A stretch of 64,000 nucleotides of DNA, taken from Cryptomeria japonica. Taxonomy: Eukaryota > Streptophyta > Pinopsida > Cupressales > Cupressaceae. The stretch covers positions 312,373,235-312,437,234 of the forward strand of contig NC_081405.1 in the NCBI RefSeq assembly GCF_030272615.1, written 5' to 3'. Shown here piece by piece: positions 24,541-37,899 of the stretch; position 1 is the stretch's first letter; every line of letters begins with the position of its first letter. The notes beneath the pieces were generated by a model. The model was not told where the DNA came from. It made no database searches and saw only the letters and a list, made by a program, of their open reading frames with translations. Position numbers and translations under genes: made by a program.

Positions 24541-26429
24541 TCCTGGTTTTGTGAGTTTTGTGAGTTTTGTCCAATGTGGTTGCTTTTCCGGATTTTGGGC
24601 TTTTACCAAAGGCTTCTTGGGATTTCTTTGAGTTTCTTAGAAGTTTTTATGATGTTATCTTGATCATTTTGTGGTTTTCTAAGCTCCATTAAGATGGTTT
24701 ATGCCTTACCATTAAGGATTGTGCTTATGTGTTGCTTAGCTCCAACAAGAGGGGGAATACCTTGTTATAGAGGGATGATTTATGAGAACTCCAGTGAGAG
24801 GATTGTACCTCATTGTTGAGGATGTATTTGGATATGTGTTAGTAAGAGGAATGCATGCCTTACTCTTGTTTATTGTTAAGCTTTGTTTGGTGAAGGCTCT
24901 TGCTTGTGTATTGGCTTTATGGTTCATATGTGCTTTAGTATTGTTTCAATTATGTTATGATTTTGGATTCATCTCTTGTTGAGCCTTCATGATGTTATTG
25001 TGATTTTTTTTTTATCTATGTTTTACCCTAAGGTCTTGGTCCATGGATAGGGAGAGTGGGCTCTTTCATGTGTAGGACCGAGGTCATGAGCAATAAGCTA
25101 TAAGAGGTTCCTAGAGGGGATGCTTAGGATCTAGACCTATCATGGGACCACATAAAGACTTTATATTTAATTTCAAGTGATAACCATAATAATTTATTAG
25201 TGGGAATGGTTAATTAGGATTCACATAATCAATATAATGAATAGTTGTTGTTGTGCCCCACTCATAGCCCTTGAGGAGAGACTCAGGATGGATTAATAAA
25301 GACCATTGTGATGATAAGCCAAACTCCCTTGATTTCTCATAGGTTGAGATGGCTCCACATGTATTTCAAGGTGTGGCATGGCCCCTTCTTTGTGAGGATA
25401 GAATGTGATAACACTCCTTCCCTAAATGTTTCCATGATCCTTATGCCCTTGTTGTTGATTATGCCTCTAGGAGTTTATTGATTTGAGATTAGTCTTGTGA
25501 TGTGATTTGATTCGTTATTCTTGGATGGTATCTTGTGGTTGTCATGTTGATTCCCTTGGTTTTTAGGTGTCATCCTAGGTCTTGAGTGTGAGTTGGAACC
25601 CCATGTCATCTCCTAGCATAGGGATGGTTCCTATTTAGTTCCACATGGTCGGGTGGTTTGATGCCTTCTTCCATTGGGATGTTCTTCATTGGTTGCTAGC
25701 ATGTGTGGTTGTGTAATATTATCTTCTCTTCATGTGGATGGATATGTTGTAATGGATTATAAATATTATAATTGGATATTTTTTGTATGTGTAATCCTAT
25801 ATTGGAAAGGAAAATCAAATGGATGAGTATTGTTACTAGAATTATATTATGTGCATCTATGATCATGGTGAAAGTGTTAAATGAATATGTTGGTAATAGA
25901 AAGTATGTTCTTAATGAAATATTTAGAATAAGGATATGAATAAGTAGATGTATATTTAAATAGATAGCCTTAATGGAAAAGAACTGGAGGGGGAATTAGG
26001 TGATACTTCATATGGAAAGATGGTAATATCATGTTAGATGGTTTAAAAGGGAAGTAGGAACATTTAATTGGTGCTTTTAAAAGAGCTTTAGAGTTAATGG
26101 GATATGTTAGGATATGCATTGATAGTTAATGATTCTCATGATAAGGAAGATATTTATTGATTGGGAAATGAATGTAATTAAATGTAATGGATGTTTATGG
26201 AATCGTGTTAAGGATGTGTTCATGTGTTAATGTTAGCTAAGTAATGAAATTAACGTACCCTAGGGAAATGATATTTCACTTTTGTATTATGTTGTTAAGA
26301 ATATGGTTATGCTTAAGTTGTTTATACATTCATGTAAGTTATGATTAATGCATAAGAGTAATGGTTGATTAATGTGTTGCATTTGTAGATGTTTTTTTTT
26401 AAATATCTCTATTTGTTAGCTAGATTAGT

Positions 26430-26781
26430 TATTTTCTGTAGGGTATTTTGGCGGGAATTATAGGGCCTCCTTTTATACTTAACTTTCCAAAAATTATTTG
26501 AAATTTTGGAGTAAGCTAACACACAACCTAGAAAATTTGGGTTGTAATTAAGAGGACTAGGGTAGTTTGGTGCCTTTGTCATGAGATAGGACCATGGAAC
26601 CCTAGCGCCTTCATCTTTAGAATACAAACTTTTATTTGGATAGAAGATAGAAGGGGAAGTGAAAATGCAGGTTTATAGAAGGTGTGAGGAGAAAGAAAAC
26701 ATCAGGTCTTGAAAGACATGACACCAAGGTGAGGTATAGGTGAGGACAAAATTGTATGTAGATACAATTTACAATGTTACA
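26430..26781 (-). repeat. 3' LTR of element E, proximal part
   Basis: It matches 44120-44476: shared 'ggcctccttttatac', 'aaaaattatttgaa', 'aggggaagtgaaaatg' and 'caccaaggtgaggt'. It ends gttaca at 26781, next to the polypurine tract (minus strand 'agtgggggataaa'). Confidence 0.85.
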
Positions 26782-27960
26782 TTTATCCCCCACTTTAGTG
26801 GGAGTATGAGACTATACTCATACTCACATTTAATCACAAAGTTGTATTAAAAACTTTCACCAAGATACCAAAGAGACAAGACACACCAAGCACTCGGGGA
26901 CTTTAGGATCTTACTACTGTAATATCTAGATAAAAGGGACAACACATGAAAGGGAAAGAGCATGACTATATTTTCCTAGTAAGATCTACTTACTATGAGT
27001 CATGAAAAACAAAATTTGAAATACCAAATTACAAAGCAAAATGCTCATTTTCCAAAGTAACTTGAATATTGAAAATACGTCATGGTGTGTGCATAAAGTA
27101 TAACATTGAGTAGAGTGTATGCCCCCATATTAAAGTGATTGCATACACCTTATCTAAAAAAAAATAGCATTAAGGTAGCATGGATCAAAAATACAAGAAT
27201 GTTACCACAATGAAATACCCCCAAGAAAGAACAAATCAAAGGATAATGATCACAAAACATATAGGAAAAAGAACATAAGGGATCCACTAACTCTGGGGTC
27301 AATAATGTACTTGTGATAAATAATATATATCAAGAATAATTGTATTGAATTGACCTCATCCTCCAAAGATAGTGGAACTATGAACACATTGGAAGGAGAG
27401 TGCAAGAGATAACAAACAAATGTCTTTTTGAGTCAACATGGAAGATACCAAAAAGGAGATCTCAATGCTTTGCATCATCCCAAAGTAGACAACACAAGGG
27501 AAAATTTATGAACAATAGCACATGTATGACATAACATAGATATAAAATATAGAAGAATTGAGATACAAATAGAGGAATGTCACAATAGATTCAACCTATT
27601 TATTACCTTGCACTAATAGAGTAACAAGGGTCATCCAAAGAGAACCTAAGATAACACAAAATATACCAAGCAGAAAATCATGGAGGAAGCACATTATGAA
27701 CAAGAAAACACACAAAAGAGAATCCATGGCATGAATGAAGCTGGTCAAGCAAAATGTCTACATCCTAATCCTTCTTAACATAATTTAGGAATGGTGGAAA
27801 AGATGCAAGAGGAGACACATCAAGCATGGTAGATGGAGCTACTACAAGTTCCAAACAAGGACTATGCTCTAATGATGAATCACTTTGTTTGTCACTAGGA
27901 ACTAGGGTTAATTCTTTTGAAAAATATAAAGATCTCATGGTTAATCTCAACAAGATCATA
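26782..27960 (-). other. 3' non-coding region of element E with polypurine tract
   Basis: The minus-strand purine tract 'aaagtgggggataaa' (26782-26796) directly precedes the LTR. The rest has no supported gene. A Ser/Pro-rich minus frame at 27765-27974 is short and without recognisable motifs. Confidence 0.6.
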
Positions 27961-27965
27961 CATAT

Positions 27966-29288
27966 TGTAGACACATAAATCTATCCACTAATTAAATAAA
28001 TATTTAATATTTGTTTAGTACACTAATACTCTTCTATTAATTAAATTCATATTTAATTAATTTATTTCGACCCCATTCTACTATTTTAATGAAAAAAAAT
28101 CATAAATTTATTTAAATTAAAATTACTAACTATAGTCCAACTATTAAATAAATTTATCAGTTTATTTAATCTCCCCCTTTCCTCTCATATTAAATGAATG
28201 AAACATTTATTTAATATCCCTCTTTCACATTTAATTAAATATTCTTTTCATATTTATTTAAATATCTATCCAAATGCAAGTTGCACACACACACATTTAA
28301 ATAAATTTATATTTATTTAAAAATCCTATTTACCCTCACCCACTTGCATTCTCCTACAAAGCCCACTTGCTCACTAACATTTCTTCTAGAATATTCTAAC
28401 CCCTTCTAATTAGCCTAAACCCACTTCTAATCATTTACACATTCCTAAACTAAGGATTAGGAAGGAGTCACTTCTCAAAAACATTTAAAGCCATTTTCTC
28501 CCCAACAAGTTAACCCTCAAAGTCTCCCTAAAAAATTTAAGGTTGTTACAAAGCCTTAAAGGCCTTCCCTTCTTGAGCACACTAACCCAAATGGATATTG
28601 TCCCTTTGACCAAGGCCTAACCATGGGTAAACCTTGCACAAGAGTTTACCCATTGGACAATAACTTTATCATTGGATAATATCTTTATCCAATAACCCAA
28701 CCACTTGAGGTTACCCTCATTTCCTCTCAAGCATTTAATGCTTCTTCTCTCTTCTCTCAAGCCCTCTCATATTGACACTTGTAAACATGGGATTGGTTTG
28801 AAAACTTTCACATGGATTAAATATCATGCAATCCTAACCCTTCATAAGCCAAATCAATCTTGACCATTCATTCAACTACTTTGCCTATAAAAGGAACCCT
28901 CGTCCTCAAGCAAAAGGAGGAAGTGGTTTTAGCATTGTTAATATACTTGCATAGGCATTCACAATTAATATTTCTCATAGCAACATTACTCTTTTGCATT
29001 AGCATAGTAATAAGAGTTCATATTCAACCATTTCAATACTCCATTTGACATCCATGGTTTCATACTAAACTGAGAGATACACTCACACATTTGGATCTTG
29101 GAGAGGAGAGAGAAAAGGGAGAGATATCAAAGAGCATCATGGGAGCATATTAGGGAGTCTCTTCTCCCTTATTTTCATTTGTTTTTCTTTCATTTATGTG
29201 CTTGTTAATCTCTTTTGGTATGCATTTGAAGGAATTTAGTTTATTTGTTTTGATTTTTGTTTGCTTGTGTCCCCTTTAATATGCATCA
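27966..29288 (+). mobile_element. Solo LTR, gypsy-like TGTAGACAC family, with CATAT target duplication
   Basis: It begins TGTAGACACATAAATC and ends TATGCATCA, flanked by CATAT (27961-27965 and 29289-29293). It is 1323 bp long. The start is the same as the LTR at 59696, including an A/T-rich 'ttaattaaataaatatttaa' opening. It sits inside element E and so is younger than E. Confidence 0.88.
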
Positions 29289-29429
29289 CATATCATCAGA
29301 ATTATTAGGATCATCACTATTATCATGGACAACATTATCCATATCATCATCTAAATTAATCATAATATTATCTTTAACACAAAAAGAATTTGAACTATCA
29401 TTTTTATTGCGCATTTTTAATTTAGGTGA

Positions 29430-30200
29430 TTGAACTTCTTACCTAGGGTTAGGTGAAGGTTGGACAAATGGGACCAAGTCAACATTTGGTGTCTTTAAGG
29501 AGGAAATGGTTTGGAAAGAAAGCTTTCAAACCCTATCACGATGTCTTCAACAATGTTCTCACACACAATGATTCCTTTTAGTTTTAGTTGAGACTTGTGA
29601 AGGTTGAGGATCACTCAACATAGGCTTATTTTCTTCCCTTATAGGGGGAGGAACAGAATAAACCCCAAGAGGTCTAGAGATACATGATGCCAAGTGCTTT
29701 CCTTTATAGGAGATAGGAGCTAGGACTATGGCATATATATGAGGAATACAAGGAGTAGGAAGAAGGCCAGGTACATTACAAGGAAGAGGAATATGCATGG
29801 GTGTAGGGTCTTTAGGTTTACTCAAGGCCATTATCATTTCATTTTTTCATTTTTGGTAAGATAATAAAAGGATGTCCTTTCAAGGCTTTAAAGGCTCAAG
29901 TTTTTTAGGCCAAAAGTAATCAAGAGTGAAATTTACACACTTCACTTTGGGTTGGTAAAGGATATGATTAATCCTTATAATAGTGTCATTATGAGATAAT
30001 TTCAAACATTTATGAATTATAAAAGGGATAGCTTCCATGGAAGAGAACCAAGGATGTCCCAACTTCACACAAAATTGATCTAATGTGGGAATAATAATAA
30101 AGGTGACATATAAGCACTTCATACCAACATAAATAGGTAGAGTAATAGAACCAATAGTAAGGAAAGAAAAACCATCATTCACTTAACCATAACATCAGAT
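29430..30200 (-). pseudogene. Protease region of element E (gypsy aspartic protease relic)
   Basis: The minus-strand frame 30182-29880 reads LTIGSITLPIYVG, then TLDQFCVKLGHPWFSSMEAIP, then HKCLKLSHND and LDYFWPKKLEPL. These are the segments that follow the active site in conifer-type gypsy proteases. The DTG active site itself was not found. The next minus frame (29837-29559) is Pro-rich and may be the linker before a missing reverse transcriptase. No RT motif follows. Confidence 0.7.
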
Positions 30201-30529
30201 TTATCATATGTTAATTGATGCAATTGCTAAATAAAAAGATGTTATTAAGTAATCACATTCACCGTACATACTGGATCAATGAGCACCCCTCTTGAGGTTT
30301 TATATTTGATCTTTGTAGTAATATATAATGGGTCATTACATGCAACAATAGTCTCAATAGGATCAAAGGTAATGCATTAAATTTTTGTAGGTTTAGGTTT
30401 GTCAATGAGGTTCACAACACTATTAGATTTTATACCAAGGTAATGAGGGGAGAAGGCAAGTGGGTTGGACTCAACAAAATTGTTAGAATGTGAAAGAAAC
30501 ATATCAATGAAGATCTATAGGTTTTTATC

Positions 30530-31380
30530 ATTCACACCAGCTATAGATATATTATTGTTATCAATAATGTCTTGAATCTTATTCCTCAATTGGTAACATT
30601 ATTTAGTGTCATGAACTGGTTGACAATAATATTAACAAAAAAAATTAGGATCATGGGAAGATGGAAATGATTTATAATAGTCAATTGGTTTGATGGGAGA
30701 AAGTTGCAACACATTAGCATTCATCAACCTCAACATTATACTATGCAAAGACTCAAAAAGAGGAGTTAATTCTTTTCTAAAGTGTTTGCATAAAGGGGCC
30801 ATACCTAGTGTCATGACTACCACTTAAATGGATGTTATCATTTATCTAGATGAAACCTTTGTTGTGTTTGAACTTCATAAATTATTGTTGATCACTCGCA
30901 TTCTTGTCTACTAGATCCATTGAAGAGGATGGTTCAAATTAACTCACTTGAAGCCAATAATTATAAAGCAATGCACATAATTGCGTAAAAGAAGTAAACT
31001 CAAAAAATAGAATCTTATCTCTATTATAATTTTGTAAATTAGCAATAAAAATTCTTTGAACATCATAATCAGGTATATGATAAGAAATTTGAGAATGCAA
31101 ATGATCATATCTACCAATAAAATCAGTCACTTTTTCTTTAACTCCCTACTTACAATAAATCAAATCAGTCAAAGTTATATTAGGACCAATGTTATCTTAA
31201 AATTGTTGAATGAAATCATTAGCCAATTGTTGAAAAGAAGTAATAGAATAAAGAGACAAAGAATAATACCATTGCAAGGCTTTATGTCTAAAATTTCAAG
31301 TAAATAATTTTAACATGAGTGTTTGATCATGAGAAAAATGTAAGGAAGCTAAGTAATGGAACAACTTCCTACACAAACCT
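30530..31380 (-). pseudogene. gag of element E, C-terminal part
   Basis: Minus strand, broken by stops. It reads ALQWYYSLSLYSITSFQQLA, then NDFIQQF, then KVTDFIGRYDHLHSQISYHI and VQRIFIANLQ. This is the Retrotrans_gag core. Downstream are YCQPVHDTK and CYQLRNKIQDIID, the Cys/His segment typical of this gag group, with one TAA between them. The reading continues in frame from the N-terminal part at 41772-42556 once the insert 31381-41766 is set aside. Confidence 0.75.
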
Positions 31381-31843
31381 TGAGAGGAGAATAATGTAAA
31401 AAATATATACAAATCATTACAACCATTACAGAAACTTAACAGAAATAAACATAATAACATTCATACCACAACATAGTGATTTACGTGGGGAAAACCCTTT
31501 CGGGAGAAAAAATCCACACTCCAAAAGCAACTCAATATATTATTCAAAAATCAATAACATATTATAATATACTTGCAAAGAAATCTCTTCATAAGAGTAC
31601 CACTAATTAGAGATTCAGAGGTAACTCAATAGCCATAAGACTCTTACACACAACCTCTATCTTACTAGAAAACCTTATCTCCAATCTAGATGCCCTATGA
31701 CGTGTCAAAATACACATCAACAGGCTTCCCTCCCTTTTACAACTCATTTATGTGTTTGATGCATCTTATATTTCCTATTTCAGGAATCCAAATTTTTGGA
31801 GGCCATAACTTGTGAACCGTATATCTAATTGACAAACCATTTG

Positions 31844-34800
31844 TGTTAGGATAACCTATGGACATCTGAGAGGGGGGGAGGGTGAATTAGTTGTCAATAG
31901 ATTATAAAAATTTAAGCACACAAAACCTTTTATTGGAATACATAAACCAAATACCATAATAGAAGATATAACAATTAAGCATAAACATAAATCATAGAAT
32001 AATTACCAACCATCCATAACACATAACACCATGATTTGTACGTGGAAAACCTGATAAAGGGAAAAACCATGGTGGAAAGCCTACCCACAATTGGATGATA
32101 CTTCTGTAGAAAGTATGTGATTACAATAAGAGGGGCTTGCACATGCAGGAAGGTCAATAGCCTAGACCGCACTGCTCATCACAAAAGGAGCCTCACTGGC
32201 TACAAAATAAATCCAGACTACAATCCGAAAAGATGAGTAAATTGCAAGAATAGCATCTCCTATGTCTAAGTACAGTTTTAGTTAATCTCAATACCAGAGG
32301 TCTTAAACCTCTTTCACAAACCTAATTCAATCACCTATGATCCACCAAAACCTTTGCATATGATTACAACTTTATTCACACGCAGACAGTTTAAATAACC
32401 GGAAGACAACTGAGAAGGGGGGTGAATTAGTTGTCACAGATTACTGGAACCATTAGCAATTTAAACTTTAATACTGGAAGCCAAAACATTAATACTGGAA
32501 TAGCAATTAAACCAATTAAGCATAAACAATAATCATAGAATAAAATCCATCCACATAACACCAAGATTTGTACGTGGAAAACCCAGTAAAGGGAAAAACC
32601 ATAGTGGGAAGCCTGCCCACAATCAGATAATACTTCTGTATTAAGTATGTGAATTGCAATTGAGGGGCCTAAACTTGCAGGAAGTCCAAAATCCTAGAGC
32701 GCATTGCTCATCACAAAAGGAGCCTCATTGACTACATAGAAATCTAGACTACAATCCAGATAAGTGTTGAACTGCAAAAGATAGCATCTCCTATGCCTGC
32801 GTATAGTTATATTTAAGCTCAATACTGGAGGACTTAATCCTCTTACATAAACCCAATTCGATCTCCAATGATCGACTAACTCCTCTACCTAAATGATATT
32901 ACATTATTCGCACATTACATTCCTTGACCACGACCTCTAATAATAACCATGAGGATCTACAATGAGATCTTACATCTATTTATACAAACCCTCAACCATA
33001 AACAATCAAGTCGGCCACCAGATAATAAACCAATTACATAATTACAAGCCATGTCAATCTTAGACCAAACAAATAATATCAACACATAATATATCCCAAA
33101 AATACATCAATAGGTCCTATCCACATGTTACATTAAAGCCGATCCATAACCTAGATCAACTAGGACCAAGTATAGGTCCACATACCATAGTAATGATCTC
33201 CAACTGCCAAGTCTCAAACATGATCACCAACAACATCCTGAAATGTTGGCTTGATGATAATTGTAATTTATTCATCACTTGTTGTCATTGATGAAACACT
33301 CTCACACACGTATATGATCACATTGGCTACCGGTATAACTTCAATTGGTTTTTACTACCAACCGGTATGTTTAAGGTCTATCCCTAACCGGTACTTTGTG
33401 TCAACCGGCATGTGCCTAAGAGATAACCTATGGTAACACTAAGTCGACATCAAAGTGAAGATAAAGTTGAAGGTGAAGATCAAGTGGAAGATTCATGGAC
33501 AATGATTCACTAGTTTTATTCCAACCAGTATTGACTTCTCTAACGAGTATCTGATTTTGTGATGCGTTACCAGCACCATTTGTTTGGTGGTCATTTTATG
33601 TTTAAATGTCTAGATACATTGCACCTAGGAAATTGTGTTCCTATGACTGACATAAGGTTTGAATGCATATTTAAATACATCCTAGTGAAGCATTTAAAGA
33701 GAAATGAAAAAGAGAGAACAGATATAGTAGAGGCGATCTATGTGAATACTTTTGCTGAAGAGCGATAAGTGTTTAGATGGAGAGAAGTGTTGAATGTACT
33801 TAGAATGATCTGATCAAGCAAGTTTGTGCTACTCAGAATAGGTCAAATCTTTCTTGTTGTTTTCTAATCATTACAACAGAACTAAATCCCCTAACCAGGT
33901 AAGATCTAACAAGCTTCATTGTACAAATCCTCTAACAAGGTGATCCATTAGTTTGGATTCTAAAATCCTATTTAACCATCCAATTGTAGTCAGTGTGACT
34001 CCTATTTAATCATCCATAAGGTTCTCTTAACAGGGTATAAGCTTCTAATCAAGCTTGGGATCTCTAACAAGATTTGCTCCTAGCAAAGCTCCTTTGTAAG
34101 ACCTTAACTGGTCAGTTTTCTATTACTGCAGATAGTTAACTTGTGAGTTCCATCTCACCGTGGTTTTTACCTATTTGGGTTTTCCACGTATAAACACTTG
34201 TGTTATGGTGGATGTTCTACTTTATGTGGATGCTATTATTTCATTTTGGATAGTATATATTTTGTTTAACTACTTGGTTAAGTTCATCTACCAGTTAGTG
34301 TTTAAAGTAGTGGTTGTTTTGGTGTCATTGATTCACCCCCCCCCTCTTAGTGCTTTTCAAGACCATCATGAAACTCCATCAGAAGCTACACCAACACCAC
34401 TTATGCAATTCATCAAATATCTCCACCAAAAGCTTTGCTAGTGAAACCCTTGTTGGAACCAAAAACCAATCTTCTAAGCAAGCAGGATAGCATCCGATCA
34501 CCAGACCAAAACCAATTGACCAAATATGAGTATGAGTATCATGAACAAGCTAGTTCCATCATCAGACTATACCAGAGCCTACCGGATCATGTCAAATCTA
34601 AGTTAACAAAAAATGACTTAACCTATCGAAACCAGAAGGGTGTCGGTAAAGCATCCAAACAGCTAGTGTTGGCATCAATGATAAAATATCAATGCAACAC
34701 ATAATCAATTCCACCAAATGGCCAACAGATTTGTACGTGGAAAACTTGATAAAGGGAAAAACCATGGTGGGAAGCCTACCCGTAGTCAGATAATAATTCT

Positions 34801-35754
34801 GTAGCAAGTATGTGATTATGATAAGAGGGGCTTGCGCATGCAGGAAGGCCAACAGCCTAGAGCGCACTACTCATCACAAAAGGAGCCTCACTTACTACAA
34901 AATAAATCCAAATTACAATCTGGAAAGATGAATTAACTGCAAGAATAGCATCTCCTATGTTTGAGTACAATTTCGGTTAATCTCAATACCAGAGGTCTTA
35001 AACCTCTTTCACAAACCTAATTTGATCACCTATGATCGACCAAAACCTCTGCATATGATTACAACTTTATTCGCACACAGATAATCCCATAACCTTCATA
35101 CCATGATCTACAAAGAGATCTTACATCATATTTATACAACTCGGGACCTAAACAATTAGGTAGGCCACCTAAAAGATAATACAATAGATCCATTACATAA
35201 TCCCATAAACCAATAATAAACCAATTCGGCCTAAGACCAAAACAACATAAACCAAACATTAAATCCAACTGGTGACGCATTGGGAGCATCAACCAACACG
35301 TTACATAAACCGGTCCATAGCCTAACGAAATAACCACTGGACCTAAAATAGGTCGCCATAAGCCAAATAAAATATGATGAACAACTAGAACATGAACATG
35401 ATAACCATCAGCATCTTAATAACCTTCTAGAGTTTGCACCAACACCACTTATCAGATTCACCAAAAGATCTTCATCAAGGCATTAATGGTAGAACTCTTA
35501 TTGGTAACCAAAATCCTTACTAGCACATATGATGGCATTTGGATCATCAAATCCCAAACCAAAGGAATGTGATACACATCAGGAACACATGAATAACCAA
35601 TTCCAATAGCTGGACCAAAATTGGAGACAAATCTCCAGATCAACATGATAATCCAACCACTCTACCGGAAGCTAGTAGACAACAAAACAGCTAGTGTTAA
35701 CATGAGTGACAAATATCAATGCAACATATAATCAATTCCTCCAAATTGCCAACA
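31844..35754 (-). repeat. Rearranged 3' LTR region of element D with extra LTR copies
   Basis: Three pieces of one LTR family lie in a row. 31844-32388 covers the first 540 bases of the plus-strand form. 32389-34727 is a nearly full copy interrupted by a solo LTR at 33244-34368 and ending CCAACA at 34727. 34728-35754 covers the part from about base 195 to the end. Because the first and third pieces overlap by about 345 bases, a simple nested insertion does not explain it. Unequal exchange or a tandem LTR array does. Confidence 0.7.
33244..34368 (+). mobile_element. Solo LTR with TGAAA target duplication
   Basis: It starts TGTTGGCTTG, ends GACCATCA, and is flanked by TGAAA (33239-33243 and 34369-34373). 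It is 1125 bp long. The interrupted LTR can be followed on both sides against 41130-41180. It has attcacccccccccctctta at 34330-34349 and repeated 'ctaacaaggt'-type units at 33890-34080. Confidence 0.88.
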
Positions 35755-35775
35755 ATCTCCCCCTTTGGCATTCAT
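35755..35775 (-). promoter_or_regulatory. Polypurine tract of element D
   Basis: The minus strand reads 'atgccaaagggggagat' directly before the 3' LTR start TGTTGGCAATTTGG. It is the same motif as in elements A, B and C. Confidence 0.85.
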
Positions 35776-36120
35776 GGCAACACTAGATGTAAAAAACATC
35801 CAAGTGCCAAGAAGTGCCAAACAAGTCTCCCCCAAAGGAAGACATCCAACAATCTCCCCAAAATGATATGATAATGAATTTTTGATCCAACAGACAAACC
35901 TCCCCTTGTGAATGACATCCCCGTTAAGCTCTTTTTTTCACATAAATATCTCTCCCCGTTTGACATCAATGCCAAAATGTAACATAAACAACAAAGAAAA
36001 GTCATAAAACCTCTGAACCACACAGCTAACTACTCCCCCTAAGTAGTAGCACCACCTTATCAATCTGGAATGAATGATAGTTCTAAAAATGCATGTCAAA
36101 TTGATGCCAATCAACATCAC

Positions 36121-36668
36121 TCAAGTCTCTACCGGAGGGGCAGAAACTCCCAATTTGTCTCTGAAGTACTCAAATGATTCCTTATGAAAAGGTTTAGTGA
36201 AGATATCTGCAATCTTCTCTTTAGTGTTCACATAAACCAGTCTGACTTCATTTGCTTCCACCTTCTCCTTCAGAAAATTATACTTGATAGAAATATGCTT
36301 AGTCTTCGAATGAAATACCGGATTCTTTGATATGTCAATAGCAGTAGAGTTATCATAGTGAATAACTACTAGTTCATTACAATCCACCCTTATATCCTTC
36401 AACATTTGCTTCATCCATAGAACTTGTGTACAGTTAGTAGCAGTAGCAACATACTCATCTTCAGTAGTAGATAAAGAAGTACATAATTGTTTCTTGTTGA
36501 TCCATGAAACAAGTTTCTTTCCAAGAAAGAAAGCTCCATTGGATGTGCTCTTCCGATCATCAACATCTCCAGCCCAATCGGCATTTGTGTATTCACATAG
36601 TGTAAAGTCATCATTTTTAGGATACCACAAACCATACTCATTTGTTCCTTGCAAATACCTCCAATCAT
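36121..36668 (-). pseudogene. RNase H domain of element D
   Basis: The minus frame 36654-36121 (177 codons) is open. It contains NADWAGDVDDRKSTSNGAFF, SWINKKQ, STTEDEYVA, HYDNSTAIDISKNPVFHSKT, KHISIKYNFLKEKV and ADIFTKPF. These are the usual copia RNase H landmarks, with catalytic-type Asp/Glu in DADW, EDEYVA and YDNSTA. About 35 residues of the link to the reverse transcriptase are missing at about 36660-36690. Confidence 0.85.
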
Positions 36669-36683
36669 TATATCCGGTCTAGT

Positions 36684-37640
36684 CTAAGTCAATAATAATA
36701 AACCTCCAATCATAGATTTATACCTTGTAGGATTTATCAAAGCTGATGCATCATTCTTTGTTAATTTCTCACTTGTAACCATAAGGGTACCAACCGGTTT
36801 GGAATTTTCCATACCAAATTTCTTGAACAACTCTTCAGCATACTTAGTTTCACAGATGAAATTACCTTTATCATTCTGAGTAATCTGCAAACCTAAGAAA
36901 AATTTCATCTCCCCAAGCATAGACATCTCAAATTCATTCTTCATAGTTTCAGAGAATTCCATACATAACTTATCCTCACCTCCAAATATGATACAATCAA
37001 CAAAGACTTCAATAATCAATATGTTATCATCAGTAATATTATAATATAAGTTGTTGTCAACATTACCTTTAGTGAAACCAAGCTTCAAAAGATATTTGTC
37101 CAATCTAGCATACCAAGCTCTAGGGGCTTGTTTCAATCCATATAAAGCTTTCCTTAACCTGCAAACCATGTTTTTGTCATCTAAAAGTGAAAATCCATCA
37201 GGTTACTCAATGTAAACTTCCTCTTCAAGATCTCCATTCAAAAATTCACACTTAACATCCATCAGATAAAACTTGTATTTCTTATGGGAAGCATAAGCAA
37301 GAAATAATCTCATAGCTTCAATCCTAGCTACCAGAGCAAAAGTCTCATCATAATCAATTCCTTCCTTCTAAGAATATTCTTTACATACCAATCTAGCCTT
37401 ATTCCTCACAACTTGTCCATCCTCATTCAATTTATTCCTAAAAACCCATTTAGTTCTAATAACATTCTTATTTTTAGGTTGGGGAACTAAATTCCATGTG
37501 TTGTTTTTCTCAATATGATCTAATTCCTCTTCCATAGCTTTCATCCAATAGTCATTCTTACAAGATTCAATAACTAATATTGTTTCAACTTGAGTAATTA
37601 AACATACCTCATCAGTTGCCAACCTTCTTCTTGCCATTAC
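36684..37640 (-). pseudogene. Reverse transcriptase of element D
   Basis: The minus strand runs from 37637 (WMKAMEEELDHIEKNNTW, RTKWVFRNKLNEDGQVVRNK, ARLVCKEYS) through a TAG at about 37370 and a TAA at about 37205. It then reads LRKALYGLKQAPRAWYARLD and EVFVDCIIFGG. The catalytic YVDD box reads FVDC, so the second Asp is lost. It ends with GGLLLLT-TRPD before a deletion. The order and motifs are standard for Ty1/copia RVT_2. Confidence 0.85.
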
Positions 37641-37899
37641 TCCTTTATTCTTGTCTCGAATGATCTGATCTTCTGAATGATTTAACCTTACATACCTAGG
37701 AGTCTTCTGACTTTCTGTTCCTCTGCTCTAATCTTCAGTTACTGTTGAATTTTCTAATACTGTCAGGGTAATTGGTTCAACATTTTGTTTTGGTACAGGT
37801 TCTACCAGTTCAGTTATGATCATCTCCACTTTCGGTTCTCTCTCATAATTTCTGATTTGACCTTTGTACAACTCATCCACCTTGACATTAGCACTTTCC

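Larger units (their letters stand above)
18001..26430. mobile_element. Insert of about 8.4 kb in the 3' LTR of element E
   Basis: The LTR homology to 43166-44476 breaks at about 18000 and resumes at about 26430, so everything between came in later. Subtracting the 19726-24119 insert leaves about 4.0 kb with no supported coding region. It has AT-rich parts (18660-19060), a tandem CATATGCGCTA array (24318-24540) and a region with repeated 'ggtcttggtccatggatagg'-type LTR-like text at 25030-25160. It may be one very long solo LTR. I could not fix its ends or target duplication. Confidence 0.6.
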
